Assembly (NCBI RefSeq): GCF_013368755.1
Contig: NC_049562.1
Location: 4,650,001 to 4,714,000, forward strand
Length of the DNA: 64,000 nucleotides
DNA from: Talaromyces rugulosus
Taxonomy: Eukaryota > Ascomycota > Eurotiomycetes > Eurotiales > Trichocomaceae
Reading direction: 5' to 3'
Shown here: piece after piece, positions 24,050-36,239 of the stretch
Numbering within the stretch: the stretch's first letter is position 1
How the letters are laid out: each line of letters begins with the position of its first letter
Program-made: the position numbers and the translations under genes
The notes under the pieces: generated by a model
What the model saw: only the letters and a program-made list of their open reading frames with translations
The model's database searches: none
What the model was told of the DNA's origin: nothing

Positions 24050-25282
24050 ATGATTTTTTGTTCACTACGTTTTAGAGCCACTCCGGAAACTACGAATCAC
24101 ATACCCGGCTCATCATCCTGGGAATCCCTTCCTGTTGAAATCCAACTTGTCATATTTGCACAATGCAGTATTCACGACCTTCTGCCTCTGAAGCTTGTCT
24201 GTCGGGATTTTCATAGAACTCTGACGACCCACGAGTTGTCTATTGCTCGCCAATATCTACGCCTACGCCGCCATGGTACCCTTCCGTCAACACTCATCAG
24301 TGAGCGCACATACACAAGGAATCCTGAAGATGATGTCGTTCTTCTTTCGGATCTATTCCCGCCTGCAAAGAGTGCCAAAGGAGGCTACCTGTACACTTTT
24401 AGGTACTTGCATAGTTTGCGCCGAAGACAACATGCCTGCGCCCGATTATCCCATTACCTAGCAAATCGTGTTATGGATCGGTTTGTGACGGTTGAACAAC
24501 CTTTAATCAAGGCGAATTTTCCCTCCAAGGCAGAGCGCAACCTTTTGTTTGAGCGTGGTATTGCTAACGTGGAATTCAACCTGGTCCCACTAACGTGAGT
24601 CGAGTCCTCTATTTTACTCTGTACCTAACTATGCTAATCCTACGCGCCTCTTAGGTATTGCGTACTTTTTTTCCTGGAGTCATATGCATCAGCGCGAAAA
24701 GAGCATATGAACTTTTTACTACGCGAATACGAAGCCGGCAGACTACCGGTGCCCATTCCCTTGGATGTACGGACTGTTATGTATGCAGAATTGCAGGCCA
24801 AAATCCTTCACTCTCCTCCCTTCACAGATACGTCGACTCTTATTGCCACTCATCATTGTATGCAACTGTTGGTATCCTATCTCCGCTATACATTGGTGCC
24901 TGGCGAGTTTGGGCCCCCGGATGACCGTTGGATTGGTGGGCTCTTGACCATATCTGGATTTGGCCGGATTGTTGAGTTTTTCTCTGCTGAAATAGGCGAT
25001 GGTCGCAATTCCCGTGCCCAACGTAGAGATTTCATGGTCAATTTCGAGCGTGATGTAGACCAGCATGCGCGGGAGGAAATGAATCCCCTCATCTACTCTA
25101 CCCCATCCGATGGCCGTCCGCATTATTCTTCACCAAACGAGGTCTGGTTTGACATTGCAGAGAAAGAGCTACGCTCTAGGGAAGCAGTCCCTCATGATCC
25201 AGAGTGTTTTTCGGCCTGGAATGGCATTCCAGTGCTTATTGGGTGTAATCATTGCCGTGCTACCAGAGGGTGGCAGGCTTGA
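24050..25282 (+). CDS. F-box protein, 390 aa
   Basis: Two exons, 24050-24594 and 24655-25282, with a GTGAGT...TAG intron of 60 nt. An F-box lies at about residues 24-70, with SWESLPVEIQLVIFAQC, then LLPLKLVCRDFH, the pattern by which such proteins dock on Skp1 in SCF ubiquitin ligases. The C-terminal 300 residues match no repeat family I recognise (no WD40, LRR or Kelch), so the substrate is unknown. The start ATG at 24050 lies close to the F-box; a TTTTAG just downstream could be an acceptor for an upstream exon, but no in-frame ATG exon was found, so the first ATG was kept. Confidence 0.85.
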
Positions 25283-25576
25283 TTGAACATTCACGTGCTA
25301 CTCAAAAAAAAAGTGACAGTGAAGTTTTAATTTATGAGCTATATGATGTATATGAAAACAGTATCAAACCTTTTCAGAATGAATTTTGAATTTGCCAAAT
25401 ATGGACCGAGACCTAAAGCATGTTGTTTTGTTTGCACTGTTTGCAGCCGATAGGCCTTTTATGGCAGTCACGTTGTTCAGCGCGTTTTTGTCCCAGCAAT
25501 CTTGATCGGATGGTGCTTCGGGACATTCGCAAAAGCCCTGCTATAATAGAACGTTGAAAGTAGCACGATTTAAAAT

Positions 25577-26644
25577 ATGGGTTTCGCGTCTCCCGAGTAT
25601 TTATTCGATGCTTCGTGGACTGCCCATCGGCTATCCCCTCTACACCACAGCAAGGACCATCGGACCCTAATCGGCAACGAGGATGCTCTAAAAACATTTG
25701 CGAAACGCTTGCAAGACGTCCTTGCCGGCGATGTTTTGCGCGGCGTACAGGTGTCTTTGGGCACAACAGGTGCTGATGACGCGCTAGCTAAAGCCGGGGC
25801 CTTGCTTGAATGTCGCTGGGAACATATTCCGACGTTTTCACATTGGAAAAACAACCCAGAAGAAGACGGTGAAGACACGTCAATTGAACCAAAGGATGTC
25901 CTGGGGGTCTTCGTAACCATTGAGTACGAAAATATTGCCTACAGAGCAGTTCTTCTGGCTGGTCCAGATGGCTATACACCGGCAGTGACGGACAGGAGGC
26001 GGAAACAATCTACTCATCTGCCATTGCTGTTGACACGAATGCCAAATATGCTCAGGCAGACATTCACTCAGTTTCTGTCAACCACTTTTGATGCATATTG
26101 TTCTGTGTTACGTCTTCCATCGAGTTTTCTTAGTGCAACACTGGAGGCGTATATCTCTTCGTTGACATCAGATGAAACCTCGGCTGCGACCTCCAAAGCG
26201 GTCCTTGAAGTTGCGTTGAAGGAAACGCAACTAACCCTATCATTTGGTCAGCCCATTTCTCCAGCGCTAAAATCACTCGATATATCCCTCCCACGGGAGA
26301 CAATGTCAGCGTTTGCTCTTCGCGGCGCCAACAATGAGACTTCAACATTCTCTACATCCTTGTCCCAATACCTTCAAAAACACCTGGCCATGAATGTGAA
26401 CCTCAACAATATCCCCGATTCAAATGACAAATTAGCGACGAATAAACACGTCTGGCTGAGCAAGGTTGCTAACGGAGCGTTTGTCCTCAGTACTGAAGGC
26501 AGATTCAAGCTTGTCGACACGTCTAGCCGTCATAAAGATGACTCGGATGAGCAGGCTCGACTTCGAGAGAAGATGGTAACAGCCAGCCAGCAAATTATTC
26601 GTTCGCTAGTACAGCGGGCTATTGGCGATGATATGGCCACTTGA
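25577..26644 (+). CDS. Kinetochore CENP-L/Fta1-like protein, 355 aa
   Basis: Single exon. The sequence matches what I recall of fungal Sim4-complex subunit Fta1 (CENP-L): an N-terminal HRLSPLHH block, a central YRAVLLAGPDGY, then LPLLLTRMPNMLRQTF followed by VLRLPSSFL, and near the end SKVANGAFVLSTEGRFKL. CENP-L pairs with CENP-N in the constitutive centromere network that holds the kinetochore on CENP-A chromatin. These proteins diverge fast, so the call rests on a handful of blocks and should be confirmed with a profile search. No membrane or enzymatic motifs are seen. It is tandem with the F-box gene, 294 nt downstream, and convergent with the SulP gene. Confidence 0.7.
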   Translation: MGFASPEYLFDASWTAHRLSPLHHSKDHRTLIGNEDALKTFAKRLQDVLAGDVLRGVQVSLGTTGADDALAKAGALLECRWEHIPTFSHWKNNPEEDGEDTSIEPKDVLGVFVTIEYENIAYRAVLLAGPDGYTPAVTDRRRKQSTHLPLLLTRMPNMLRQTFTQFLSTTFDAYCSVLRLPSSFLSATLEAYISSLTSDETSAATSKAVLEVALKETQLTLSFGQPISPALKSLDISLPRETMSAFALRGANNETSTFSTSLSQYLQKHLAMNVNLNNIPDSNDKLATNKHVWLSKVANGAFVLSTEGRFKLVDTSSRHKDDSDEQARLREKMVTASQQIIRSLVQRAIGDDMAT

Positions 26645-27094
26645 AGCAGATGGGACAGGAAATACGAAAACAACCCTCTTATTACGCGCAGTCGATATTA
26701 GCAGTAAATGCTCAGCCTTCTTATCAGTAACGGCATGCCAATAGCACCGAAATGCCGCTCCCATCATCCAGAAATTTTAGTCGATGAGACTAAATATAGA
26801 CGAGCAGCGATACTTAAGAATGGCTCGGTACATGAAGGATCGAGCAGAAGGCCTACGAAGACTCGTTATTCTAGGAAATTTTCTCACCCGAGCTAGTCTT
26901 CGGTTCGATGGAACTCTGACTACGTGTATCCTGAGGCAGCTATTGCGGTGGTTGACTGTGGGCAAAGCATTAATTGACAGCTTTGGATAAGTTAATATTC
27001 ATTGACATGAATCGTCCAACATGCAGGCTAGGCTTAGATATATAACTCGTTTCTTCGTCCATTACTTGAAGTCTCAAGGTATTGGGTCAGTCAA
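26645..27094. other. Convergent intergenic region
   Basis: This 450-nt region lies between the ends of the CENP-L-like and SulP genes. The overlapping short frames on both strands have no family signal. It contains transcript ends only, as far as I can see. Confidence 0.4.
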
Positions 27095-29529
27095 TTAACT
27101 TTCCCGATATTCATCTTCGATATCCTCAATCTCTGTTAGTCGTAAAGCTTCGTCCACGCTTGAGACAAAGTGTCGAGTGCCCCCGCACTTTTCAATTATA
27201 CCACTACGCCCAAATATCTCAAAAACAGGACCATCGAGAGACGGCAACCGGCAGAAAAAGACTCGCACGCGGCGGTTGACGTAACTTTCAACAATTTCCA
27301 ATAACACTTGCGTTCCTGATGCATCGATACTCGTAACGCCATGGACATCAAAAATGATGTTCTTGTCATTGTCTACCGGTCTAACTCTCGGCAGGGCAGG
27401 ATGAGCACGGCTTGTGCCGTAAAGTTCCAACCGGCGAAGGCGATTCTTCAAATCACCAGTATTTGCAAATGTCAGTGGCTCGGGGATTTTGACAATCAAG
27501 CATCCTTCAACGAATTCTATTTTTTCGGGATAGAGTTCGGCGTTTTCAAATTGGTTTGGTGTTCCGGGTAGCTTTCCAAGAATTTGAATCCGCGGCTTTG
27601 TGGCATGTCGGATTACACGCAGGAGAGACAGCCCACAGCCTAGAGCCATGCCCAAAGTAAGTGAGTAAAATATTGTCGACAGGAAGATTAAAATCATCAA
27701 CAAGAGCTCTGACCACCCTCGAACACGGATGAAGAATCGCAGATCATGTGGACACTCTTCGACCAAAGAGTAAGCGACAACTGATATCATCGCGCATAGC
27801 ACGGCTTTCTAAGAGCTTGATCAGAACAGCACTCTCACTGGTCGCGAATAACCACTCACCGGAAGATAGTAAAGGTATTTCAAAAAGAATATGACAACGA
27901 TTAAGGTGATTATACTAAGGAAAATACTGCTCATCTGCGTTCGTCCTCCGGTAGAAGCGTTGGCTTTGCTTCTGCCATATCCTCCAAACGCTGGGAGAGC
28001 CGTGAAGCATCCACCCGCAATGTTAGCGACGCCCAGAGCTATCATTTCGCGATTAGCTGATACCGGGGCGCCTTTGATGCCGTCCGTCGCACCATCTCCC
28101 AAACCCTTGGCAGCAACGGATGATTCGAAAAAGCCAAGTAGCGCGATGATGAACGACGTGCTAAGTGAAGACCGGATATGAGGCATTTGGCCCGGAGAGA
28201 ATGGCCACCTAAATTGAAATAATCCATTGTCACTGCCCGCTCCGGGTTTTATTTCTCCTAAAATTTCGAGCCCCTGCTTATCCCAGCCAAAATACCAAGT
28301 GAGAACCGCCGACAGAATGACAATCAGTAGGCGGTCTGGGAAATAGACAACCGAAGGAAAACGAGGCTCAAGAGTTTTTTTAAGGGTTCTACACCATTAA
28401 TGAGCATGTTTGTATTGCGAAACGAAAGGATGACCAACCTAAAGGCCATGATAATAGCAAAGCTTGAAAAGGCAACAGCCGTCGTAAGCTTGTGGGCGTA
28501 TTCCCCATTCTCGAGGATGAAAACAAATTTTTCAACAGTGCTGGCATGGTTGACAGCTTCGGCCCTGTCATATAATCCCATTTCGGGTATCAATTGATCG
28601 ACAAAGATTACGACACCGATGGCAGTGATAAAGCCTCGCAGGAAAGGACGACTCAGAACGTTATCGAGAAAGCCGAGGCGAGTGAGCCCAGCAATGAAGA
28701 TGAAGGCACCCGCCAATCCAGTTACAATCCCGACCACTTGAGCATGTGCTGCATCATCCATTTCTGACGAATTACCGGACTCGACTGTTGCTTTGACGAC
28801 CGTTCCAACAAGAAGCGACCCAGCCGCCTCCGGCCCAACGATTAATTGAGAACTACTGCCCAGAATTGCGTAGAAAAAAGGATTGATGACGAACGAGTAC
28901 AGGCCGTTGATAGGAGGAGCGTGTGCAAGATTTGACGAAAGGGAGAGGGCCATTGGGATGTAGAAGGAAGCTATAGTGAGGGCAGCCACGAGGTCGCCTC
29001 GGAAAAAATCCCATCGATATTGGCCGATCCAATTGAAAAATGGGATATAATAATACAGGTACCTGTATTCGTCCTGTTAGCCGCAGCTGGTCCAAATCAT
29101 TGGGCTTATTTTGTGATCATACAATTTCCGCCGACGCTTTGCCCCAATCTCCGCTCCGAGCCTGTGGGTAACAGAGGTTCCATCGGTTATCGGTGTTTGA
29201 ATTCCGGAGTTCACGAAACGCGGCGCTCTGAACCCCCAGAAATAATTAGCACCCTGAGACCCAGGTTCTTGCTGATGTTCTGGTCGTGGAGAGAATGTGC
29301 CGTGACTGCACTCTGGTTGACCACAAGCTGACTCTCGTCTATCGTAACCTTCTAGCAACCGCGTCCTATCGTCGGGGGCACCATCGTGGGTATCATCGTG
29401 GCTATGCTCTGTTGTGTTGTTTCGACCTGACGCCGCAAATCTGCCGGAAGAAGAGGGGTTGAAGATGTCGGCGATCTGGTCTCGCAAGGCCGAAGGATCT
29501 TCTGGTTGTAAAATATGCCTATTCGACAT
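27095..29529 (-). CDS. SulP-family anion (sulfate-type) transporter with STAS domain, 757 aa
   Basis: Four exons: 29529-29123, 29062-28439, 28388-27860 and 27808-27095, with matching phases. A hydrophilic N-terminus of about 135 residues leads into the membrane core, beginning WDFFRGDLVAALTIASFYIP, followed by about a dozen hydrophobic helices. GFFESSVAAKGL and FTALPAFGGYGRSKAN correspond to the SulP substrate-site region. The C-terminus is a STAS domain, with IIFDVHGVTSIDASG the usual switch motif. SulP proteins carry sulfate or related anions. The long N-terminus resembles fungal vacuolar/organellar SulP members more than plasma-membrane sulfate permeases, but location is inference. It is divergent from eIF2-alpha. 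Confidence 0.92.
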
Positions 29530-30117
29530 CTCGGCTGCTGCTCAGAAATTGGCCATAACAGGGCTGGCTTGTCGAAGCATCTCCAAGGCCGTCTGGCACG
29601 ATAAGGTCGGGGTGATGAGGAGTCGCAACCAACACAATCGATGATTGCCGGCCCGCTTGGAAAGGCTAGCCAATCGCTGCTCTTGCGTCATAGTCGTTGA
29701 TTTCTTGTCGCATGGCGCAGCCTGTCAAAATACGCTGCATCATGGGCGTGTGCTTTCAGAGAATCAGGAGTGCAGAGACTCGCAACACGAAGAAAATGGC
29801 GAAGTTGCTGGGTTGCAGCTGGTAAGGCAGGTGCTCTCAGCGAGGCATCACGTGATGGCCAAGCCAGGGCAGCGAGCCGGCGATGCCCCACAGTGCTCTT
29901 TCTGCGGGCGACACAAAAAAAGCTGGTTTCATTGTGCCCTCTCGACATAAATAGGTCGACCTCGCTGGAACTCGATCAACACCAGCCAGCAAAACTCGAC
30001 AGCTCTTCCAGCAATTGCAGAGACAATTGCACACCGTTTTTTACAGCCTCGACCCGCGGCCTAGTTTTTTCAACTCCCCGCAGCGTCCCCGCCTGACAGA
30101 GGCGCAACCCCGCCAAG
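29530..30117. promoter_or_regulatory. Divergent promoter between SulP transporter and eIF2-alpha
   Basis: About 590 nt separate the two start codons. The eIF2-alpha side (about 29945-30117) is C/T-rich, as is common upstream of highly expressed fungal translation genes. No further gene is seen. Confidence 0.5.
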
Positions 30118-31223
30118 ATGTCGTTGACAAACTGTCGATTCTACGAGGAGAAGTATCCCGAGGTGGATAGCTTCGTGATGGTGAATGTTAAGCAGGTTCG
30201 TTACGTCTAGTTTTGCTTCGATTACTTGGATCTCATGCGTCAACTCTAGATCGCCGAAATGGGCGCTTATGTTAAGCTATTGGAATACGACAACATCGAT
30301 GGAATGATTCTGCTTTCTGAGCTGTCGCGAAGACGTATTCGAAGTATCCAAAAACTGATTCGAATCGGCCGAAACGAAGTCGTCGTTGTGTTGCGTGTTG
30401 ACAAGGAAAAGGGTAAGTACTAAAGCGAGAGTCTGGAGCCGTTCTGATTTGGAATTCCCCGCGTGTAGGATACATCGATCTGTCGAAGCGACGAGTCTCG
30501 TCCGAAGATGTGGGCAAGTGTGAAGAGCGCTACAACAAGAGCAAATTGGTCCACTCGATCATGCGTCACGTTGCAGAAAAGACAAAGACTCCCATCGAAG
30601 AGTTGTACCAAAACATCGGATGGCCACTAAACCGCAACTACGGTCATTCTTACGACGCATTCAAACTTTCCATCACGTAAGACTATATGAATTCATTTTG
30701 TTCTTATAGCATGATAGCAGTCTCTGACCGATCACTTCTCAATAGGAACCCCGACGTATGGAATGACGTTACATTCCCCAACCAATTGGTCAAAGATGAG
30801 CTTCACACGTATATCGGCAAAAAGCTCACTCCTCACCCTACAAAAGTTCGTGCAGACGTCGAGGTCACTTGCTTTGGTTACGATGGAATCGATGCCGTTA
30901 AGGATGCTCTGCGTGCTGCGGAAGAGAACAACACACCGGAAACTCAGATTAAGGTCAAATTAGTGTCGCCACCACTCTACGTCCTTACCTGTCAAACTTT
31001 GGACAAGGCTCTCGGTGTCAAACTTCTGGAAGAAGCGATACAGAACATTGAGGTCAAGATCAAGGCGTCGAATGGAACGTTAACTGTCAAGATGGCTCCT
31101 AAGGCAGTCACAGCACAGGATGACGTTAAGCTACAAGAACTCATGGACAAACGAGAACGCGAGAATATGGAAGTCAGTGGCGACGAAAGCCAGTCCGAGA
31201 GCGACGAAGGGGTTCCCGAGTAG
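30118..31223 (+). CDS. SUI2: Translation initiation factor eIF2 subunit alpha, 308 aa
   Basis: Four exons: 30118-30195, 30250-30412, 30469-30676 and 30746-31223. The N-terminal S1/OB domain begins [20 protein letters not shown] and includes the kinase-target loop [13 protein letters not shown], where Ser52 (counting Met) is the residue phosphorylated by Gcn2-type kinases to inhibit eIF2B. A helical middle domain and an alpha-beta C-terminal domain follow, ending in an acidic Ser/Glu tail. The protein delivers Met-tRNAi to the 40S subunit as part of eIF2. Length and intron-rich 5' half fit fungal orthologues. This is an essential housekeeping gene. Confidence 0.97.
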
Positions 31224-32520
31224 GCGTCTACTTGAAGAAAACAAATGACCAATGTTACGGAAAAGTTGCCATGAGAGATGAATGAGATTTGAAGGCCAGA
31301 TTTGGTGCTTATTCAGGCGGAGTTTGAACGTGAACGATTGTCGGGGTTTATCCTAAAAACTGTTACCGATTTTGCAGCATAGCATGGGGATTCCGGGCTG
31401 TTGACCAGCCAAAGGTCTCGCCTTGGCCGAAGAGCCGTGTATTTTCGTGCTGTGCCGGTTTTGAAGCATTTGGTCGATGGTAGTAATGTGGGATGCGTCT
31501 CGCCAGCGATCATTTGGTGGAGTTTGCTTGATAGAGGCTCGGTCTATTTTTCCCGTTTGTACAGTGCTAGTATCAAGAAATGCCAATTACCAAGATTTTA
31601 TTTGTAAAAGTTTAATGCAAATTCATATTCAAATTAAGTCAAATGAAGAGTACATGTATTTAAGTCTTTCTATTATTTAGATTAATAAAGAGCGAGAGAG
31701 ATATAATTGATATGTATATATATGTATACCGTCATGTATCAATTACATCAATTGATGTTAACTGGTAGATACGTATTGGTCCAGCTCCAGTTGACAGTTA
31801 TCAATTGATGTCGTATTATCGTTGATAGCACAGATATACTATAGCTATTACATCAATGGATATGCAGCCTTGTTGATTAAATCTAATCACTTTCTACATG
31901 TATGATTGAAATAGCCACCAATCGGCCTTGCATGCCTGATCCCCTAAACGTCTTACTCCCTGCATTTTATTGGACAGTTACATTTCCAGTACACGTTTCA
32001 GGCTACAGCCATCACTGGCTAAGCCGAAAATAAACGCGGGAGAAGGGGCTTGAATACTATGATGTGCAGAGAGATCAAGGGTAGGAAAATGTGGTGTTTA
32101 TTATATGGGACGTCAAATATACAAGCACTTGCTGATCTCATGCTTGTGGATGCCACTATCCACAACAATGTATATGGCCAGCTATGAAAGACTTATCACC
32201 ACTCCTCCAGATGTCGACTTTCCTTGAGGAATACGAATGCAAGGCGACCAGGTGACCCTTGCAATTCTCCTCTCAATTCTCCCAAAGCCAGTGGCAGGAG
32301 ACTATGCCCTCTCATTACGGGCTTCTATTATCTAATCCCTGTGGAAAGGGTGCTATTAGGATTTATTTCGAACCCTACCCCTTCACAGACTGTCATTACG
32401 CCCTCAAAAACATCCTAGCCTTGGCCCTGTCTTCATCAGTTAATACCCATAAGATACCACCATCCTTATTACTGCCCTCATGTTTTATCGTACCCCACTC
32501 CTCGTCTTCCATATTCACCA
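31224..32520. other. AT-rich intergenic region with short palindromes
   Basis: About 1.3 kb, strongly AT-rich from 31600 to 31900, with TATATATG runs. The 12-bp palindrome CATCAATTGATG (31746-31757) is echoed by ATCAATTGAT at 31800-31809. A 38-codon minus-strand frame (32512-32396) borders the COG4 fragment but has no recognised family. Confidence 0.4.
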
Positions 32521-33041
32521 CTATAAGAATCTGCGACACCCTTGCAAACACTTCTCTCTAACAGAATCATTCGCAAAGCTGCCTTTGACAATCTCCTCGG
32601 GAACCTTGTTCGCCCGGGAAACATGTATCGCCGCAGCCTCCCAATCCTGTGCAGCCCCCATGGAGCCCACGGCGCCATGAACGCAAGCCTTCAGCTCAGC
32701 AACTTGATGCACAACGTCAAGTGTATCTTCACCTCTCTTCTTCTCCAGATCTAGCGCGTTGACGCGACGACTCAAACGGCTGGCTGTGTCCGCCGGGCTG
32801 GCGAGAATCCCGTTCCCAATGGCGCGCGTAGCACTGACCTGAGTGGTTAATCCCACCTCCAGCAAGTCCAGCCTAGCCAGTGCCGGGTGATATTCGACTG
32901 CGTCTCAAGCAATGTATCTAGCCGGGCTGTGATTTTAAATTCACGCTCATGTAGCGCCGCCAGCACGGTCCGGATATCGGACAGGGTGACAGCATCATGT
33001 ATGGCAGGACTATCGTTCTGAAGGGAGCACATTAAGGGCAC
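32521..33041 (-). pseudogene. N-terminal fragment of COG complex subunit 4, frameshifted and truncated
   Basis: The minus strand encodes about 170 residues clearly resembling the start of COG4, a subunit of the conserved oligomeric Golgi tethering complex. Recognisable blocks are IRTVLAALHEREFKITARLD, then LARLDLLEVGLTTQV, TASRLSRRVNALDLE, VVHQVAELKACVHGAVGSMG and QDWEAAAIHVSRANKVPEEI. The first block is in a different frame from the rest, with a shift near 32880. After EEIVKGSFAN the family would continue for some 600 more residues, but here the frame runs into unrelated sequence and a stop at 32521. It is therefore a partial duplicate or relic; an intact COG4 should exist elsewhere, since a complete subunit is normally present. 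A short spliced product cannot be excluded. Confidence 0.75.
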
Positions 33042-33374
33042 GGGGACGAATGATATTTATGACGGGCTGGAAATCGACAATATAATGAGACGTTTTCGGA
33101 ATGTGTCTAATTAGCGCTTACCGTGCCAGAACCATTTAGATGTCGAATGAGTTGTTGCGAAGATAATAGACATTAGAATACGCCCAAAAATACGGAAAGC
33201 AAAGTGTAATAATACGTCTACGTCCGCAAAATATTACAGCGGGTGGCCCCACAACTGGGGTTGCTCCGCGCCGCGTCGTTGATGTCATCTCCTCTCGTGT
33301 CTTCTTGCTGAGTGTCGCCCTCACACAGCTTTCCATTCTCACAATCACAAGCATTGATTGTATTGACAGCAACC
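33042..33374. promoter_or_regulatory. Upstream region of the TRP channel gene
   Basis: This 333-nt region lies between the COG4 relic and the channel start codon. It is presumed to be the channel promoter and leader; no specific element was recognised. Confidence 0.35.
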
Positions 33375-35505
33375 ATGGGCTTGTGGAACTCCTTTTTCGC
33401 ACGCAGGATGCCCTCGGTCAACTCTCTCCACGTCGAGGGTCGGCGATGTACGTCCAACCCCTCCATATGCCAAAACAAGAAGCTGATCTCTCAATAGTGC
33501 TCCCTACGTATAGTACTGACTCGGTCTCTCCGGGCTTGCCAGCGAGAGAGGTCACAAAGGTTGCGCTTCGTCTCAAGTATCAGATTGAACAAGTCATTCC
33601 TTGTGAGCTGGACGAATCTAGCATTACCAATCCCAACAGCAGCATCATTACCAACGATGTTAAACGCACCGCAGAAGCCGCTGGCGGAGAGGAGTACCGC
33701 TCCTGCGTTGTATTTTGTCTCTTGGTGTGCTCAAGATGGTTCAAACTCCAGGCTATCGACGAACTCTGGGACGCTGGGCTTCTCCAATGCCGAGCAATTG
33801 CATGCGAAGTCATTGCCAAACAAATGTATGTGATAAGCCCGGCGTATACCGATATGACTCACTAATGGTGTCTAGAATTGAATCAGAGAAGGATGAGAAC
33901 TGGCTGATGAAGGAAGCGCTGCTCAAACGCTACTCCATTCTTCGCAAAGGTGAGGAAACAGATCCCATGAACGTCGTCGAACGTGCTGTGGATATGCATG
34001 CCCTAAGAGTGCTCGGGTCGTCTGGATACCAGAAATGTATCAAGTATCTCTGGAGAGGCTGGTTTGTGCAAGATGATGAAGACCCTTCGCGGTTCATCGA
34101 GTACGAAGACAAAGACAACACGGACTACTGGACACATCTCAATCCGGACAGAATGAGGGTACCCATGTACCAGAATGTCCTCTTGATCTTCTTCTCGCTT
34201 CTTTACTTGGGTCTCTACACTGCCGTTATCAACACCGTGAATCCTAGCGGAGACATTGATGTCGCAGAAGGTCTTTTATACACAATGACGCTTTCTTATC
34301 TGTTGGACGAACTGAACAAAATAATGAAGATCGGCAGATACTACATCGGTTTTTGGAACGTCTTCAATTTCACTCTGTACACGCTCCTCGCGGTCTCATT
34401 CGTCCTTCGCATGGTTGCACTTGGGCATTCGTCTAATGTCGACGACACAGAACGCCAGCACTTCAATCAGCTGAGTTATGACTTCCTAGCATTCGCGGCT
34501 CCCATGTTTTGGATGAGGTTACTATTGTTCCTCGATACCTATAGATTCTTCGGTGCAATGCTAGTTGTTCTTAAAGTCATGATGAAAGAGAGTTTGATCT
34601 TCTTTGCCCTGCTGTTTGTTGTTCTGGTTGGCTTTTTGCAGGCCTTTATTGGAATGGACAACACCGACTTTGACATTCCTGTCACCGGAAAGATCATACA
34701 AGGAATGGCCAATACTATCATGCAGAGTCCGAATTTCGAGGATTTTGAGGGGTTTGCCCCGCCATTCGGCATCATTCTCTACTACATCTTTAACTTTGTT
34801 GTTATGATTAGTATGTTATAACTTTTCCCCTCCCATACATCTAAAACTAACAAGAAATCATAGTCCTACTCAATATTCTTATTGCGCTATACAATACCTC
34901 CTACGAGGATATCTCGGGCAACGCAGACGATGAATTCATGGCCCTATTTTCAGGAAGGACGCTTCAATTTGTGCGAGCTCCGGATGAGAACGTTTTCATT
35001 CCACGTAAGAACACATGGCCCAAATCTTTTGAATCTTCCAAAAGATAAAAAAAAAACTAACTATATCTCAACAGCTTTCAACTTGATCGAAATATTTTGT
35101 CTGATACTGCCATTTGAATGGTGGATGAAACCCGCTATCTATGAGCGTCTCAACAACTATGTTATGGGCGTACTCTATTCCCCCTTGCTTGTTATTACCG
35201 CCTCCATTGAAACACGCGAGGCACGTCGAATTCAGTGGAATCGGCATTGTGGTGAGGCCGATGACAACATTCATCAAGAGTGGGAAGAGCTCGCCGCCGA
35301 TGTGGACTTTGATGCCACGGGCAGCGACGACTGGGGGAAAATTGTGCACAAGACAAAGCCCAATGTGGAGGTTCCCACGACGTTGCTCGAGATCAGAGAA
35401 CTCAAGGATCAGGTCAGGGCTCTGACTGAGTCGATTCGGGCTCTTGAGGCGAGACAGGAGCAATCCGTCGTGAATGGGGAGTTGGGCAATGGCGCTACGT
35501 CCTAA
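33375..35505 (+). CDS. YVC1: Vacuolar TRP-type cation channel (Yvc1/TRPY1), 635 aa
   Basis: Five exons: 33375-33447, 33498-33825, 33876-34810, 34864-35004 and 35075-35505. The start ATG has a strong ACCATGG context; the first intron joins MGLWNSFFARR... to LLPTYSTDS in frame. An N-terminal helical domain includes ALRVLGSSGYQKC. Six membrane helices follow, with the pore between helices five and six (IQGMANTIMQSPNFEDFEGF) and the conserved helix-six exit NILIALYNTSYEDI. After FVRAPDENVFIPPFNLIE come a further hydrophobic segment and a charged coiled-coil tail. Yvc1 releases Ca2+ from the vacuole on stretch or cytosolic Ca2+. An alternative start at 33446 would drop exon 1, but leaves a poorer N-terminus. 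Confidence 0.94.
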
Positions 35506-36239
35506 ATTTCGGGTTCTTGATTCACACCTAATATCCACACATGTACAAGTTGTCATTATGGCAAGCCTCAGCTGGTTTTTGTATCTATACACGCGGTACT
35601 GTCAATTATGTCTGGTCAAATCCTTGTAACTAGGTACAATATGAATACATGTATTTAGATACATTTACTACATTAAAATACTCCTAGATATTAATTTTTC
35701 ATGTAGTTGAAAGCTGTGCTGGGTACATTTCAATCCTTTGAGCTACAAATGTATTCCAAAGGCTAGACATAGCGTGTAACAGTACCAGTTGACATGTGCC
35801 ATCATCAAACGTCCTATGGCAGGGTGGTTTAAATTATGTACTCAATTTTCGATGTTGTGGTCGTAAAATTGGAGTGTATATGTACGAATATAGGATTCCA
35901 ACTTTCCCATTATCGATGATCATAACAAACTTCCTATCAGACCCCAATGACGGGGAGTAAAACACCAATGCCTTACAAGGCGCACAACATATCATTCATT
36001 AGTCGCGCATAATGTGTGAAAAAACAGAAAACGCCAAAATAATGCATCATGCCGGGGGAAAACAAATTTAACGAAAGATGATTTTCCCATCGCCGAAGGG
36101 GGGAAAACAAACAAACGCTGAACTCCGAAAACTAAACAAGCAAAAAGAAACGCTTATCGCAAAGTTGGGCGCATAGAAATATGAGAATATTGAAAAAAGA
36201 TATAAACGTCTTTCAAAACTTGAAATTGAGCGTCATAAT
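35506..36239. other. Convergent intergenic region
   Basis: About 730 nt of AT-rich sequence with A-rich patches near 36050-36150 lies between the ends of YVC1 and PEP7. It should contain the 3' untranslated regions; nothing else was recognised. Confidence 0.4.

Noticed and set aside
32396..32512. 38-codon minus-strand frame beginning MEDEEWGTIKHEG beside the COG4 fragment
   Set aside because: It is too short, matches no family I recognise and is not in frame with the COG4 remnant; I could not show it is part of a gene.
33446..33497. Alternative YVC1 start at the ATG at 33446
   Set aside because: The spliced exon 1 from 33375 has a stronger start context, consensus GTACGT donor and TAG acceptor, and gives the LLPTY motif expected near the N-terminus.
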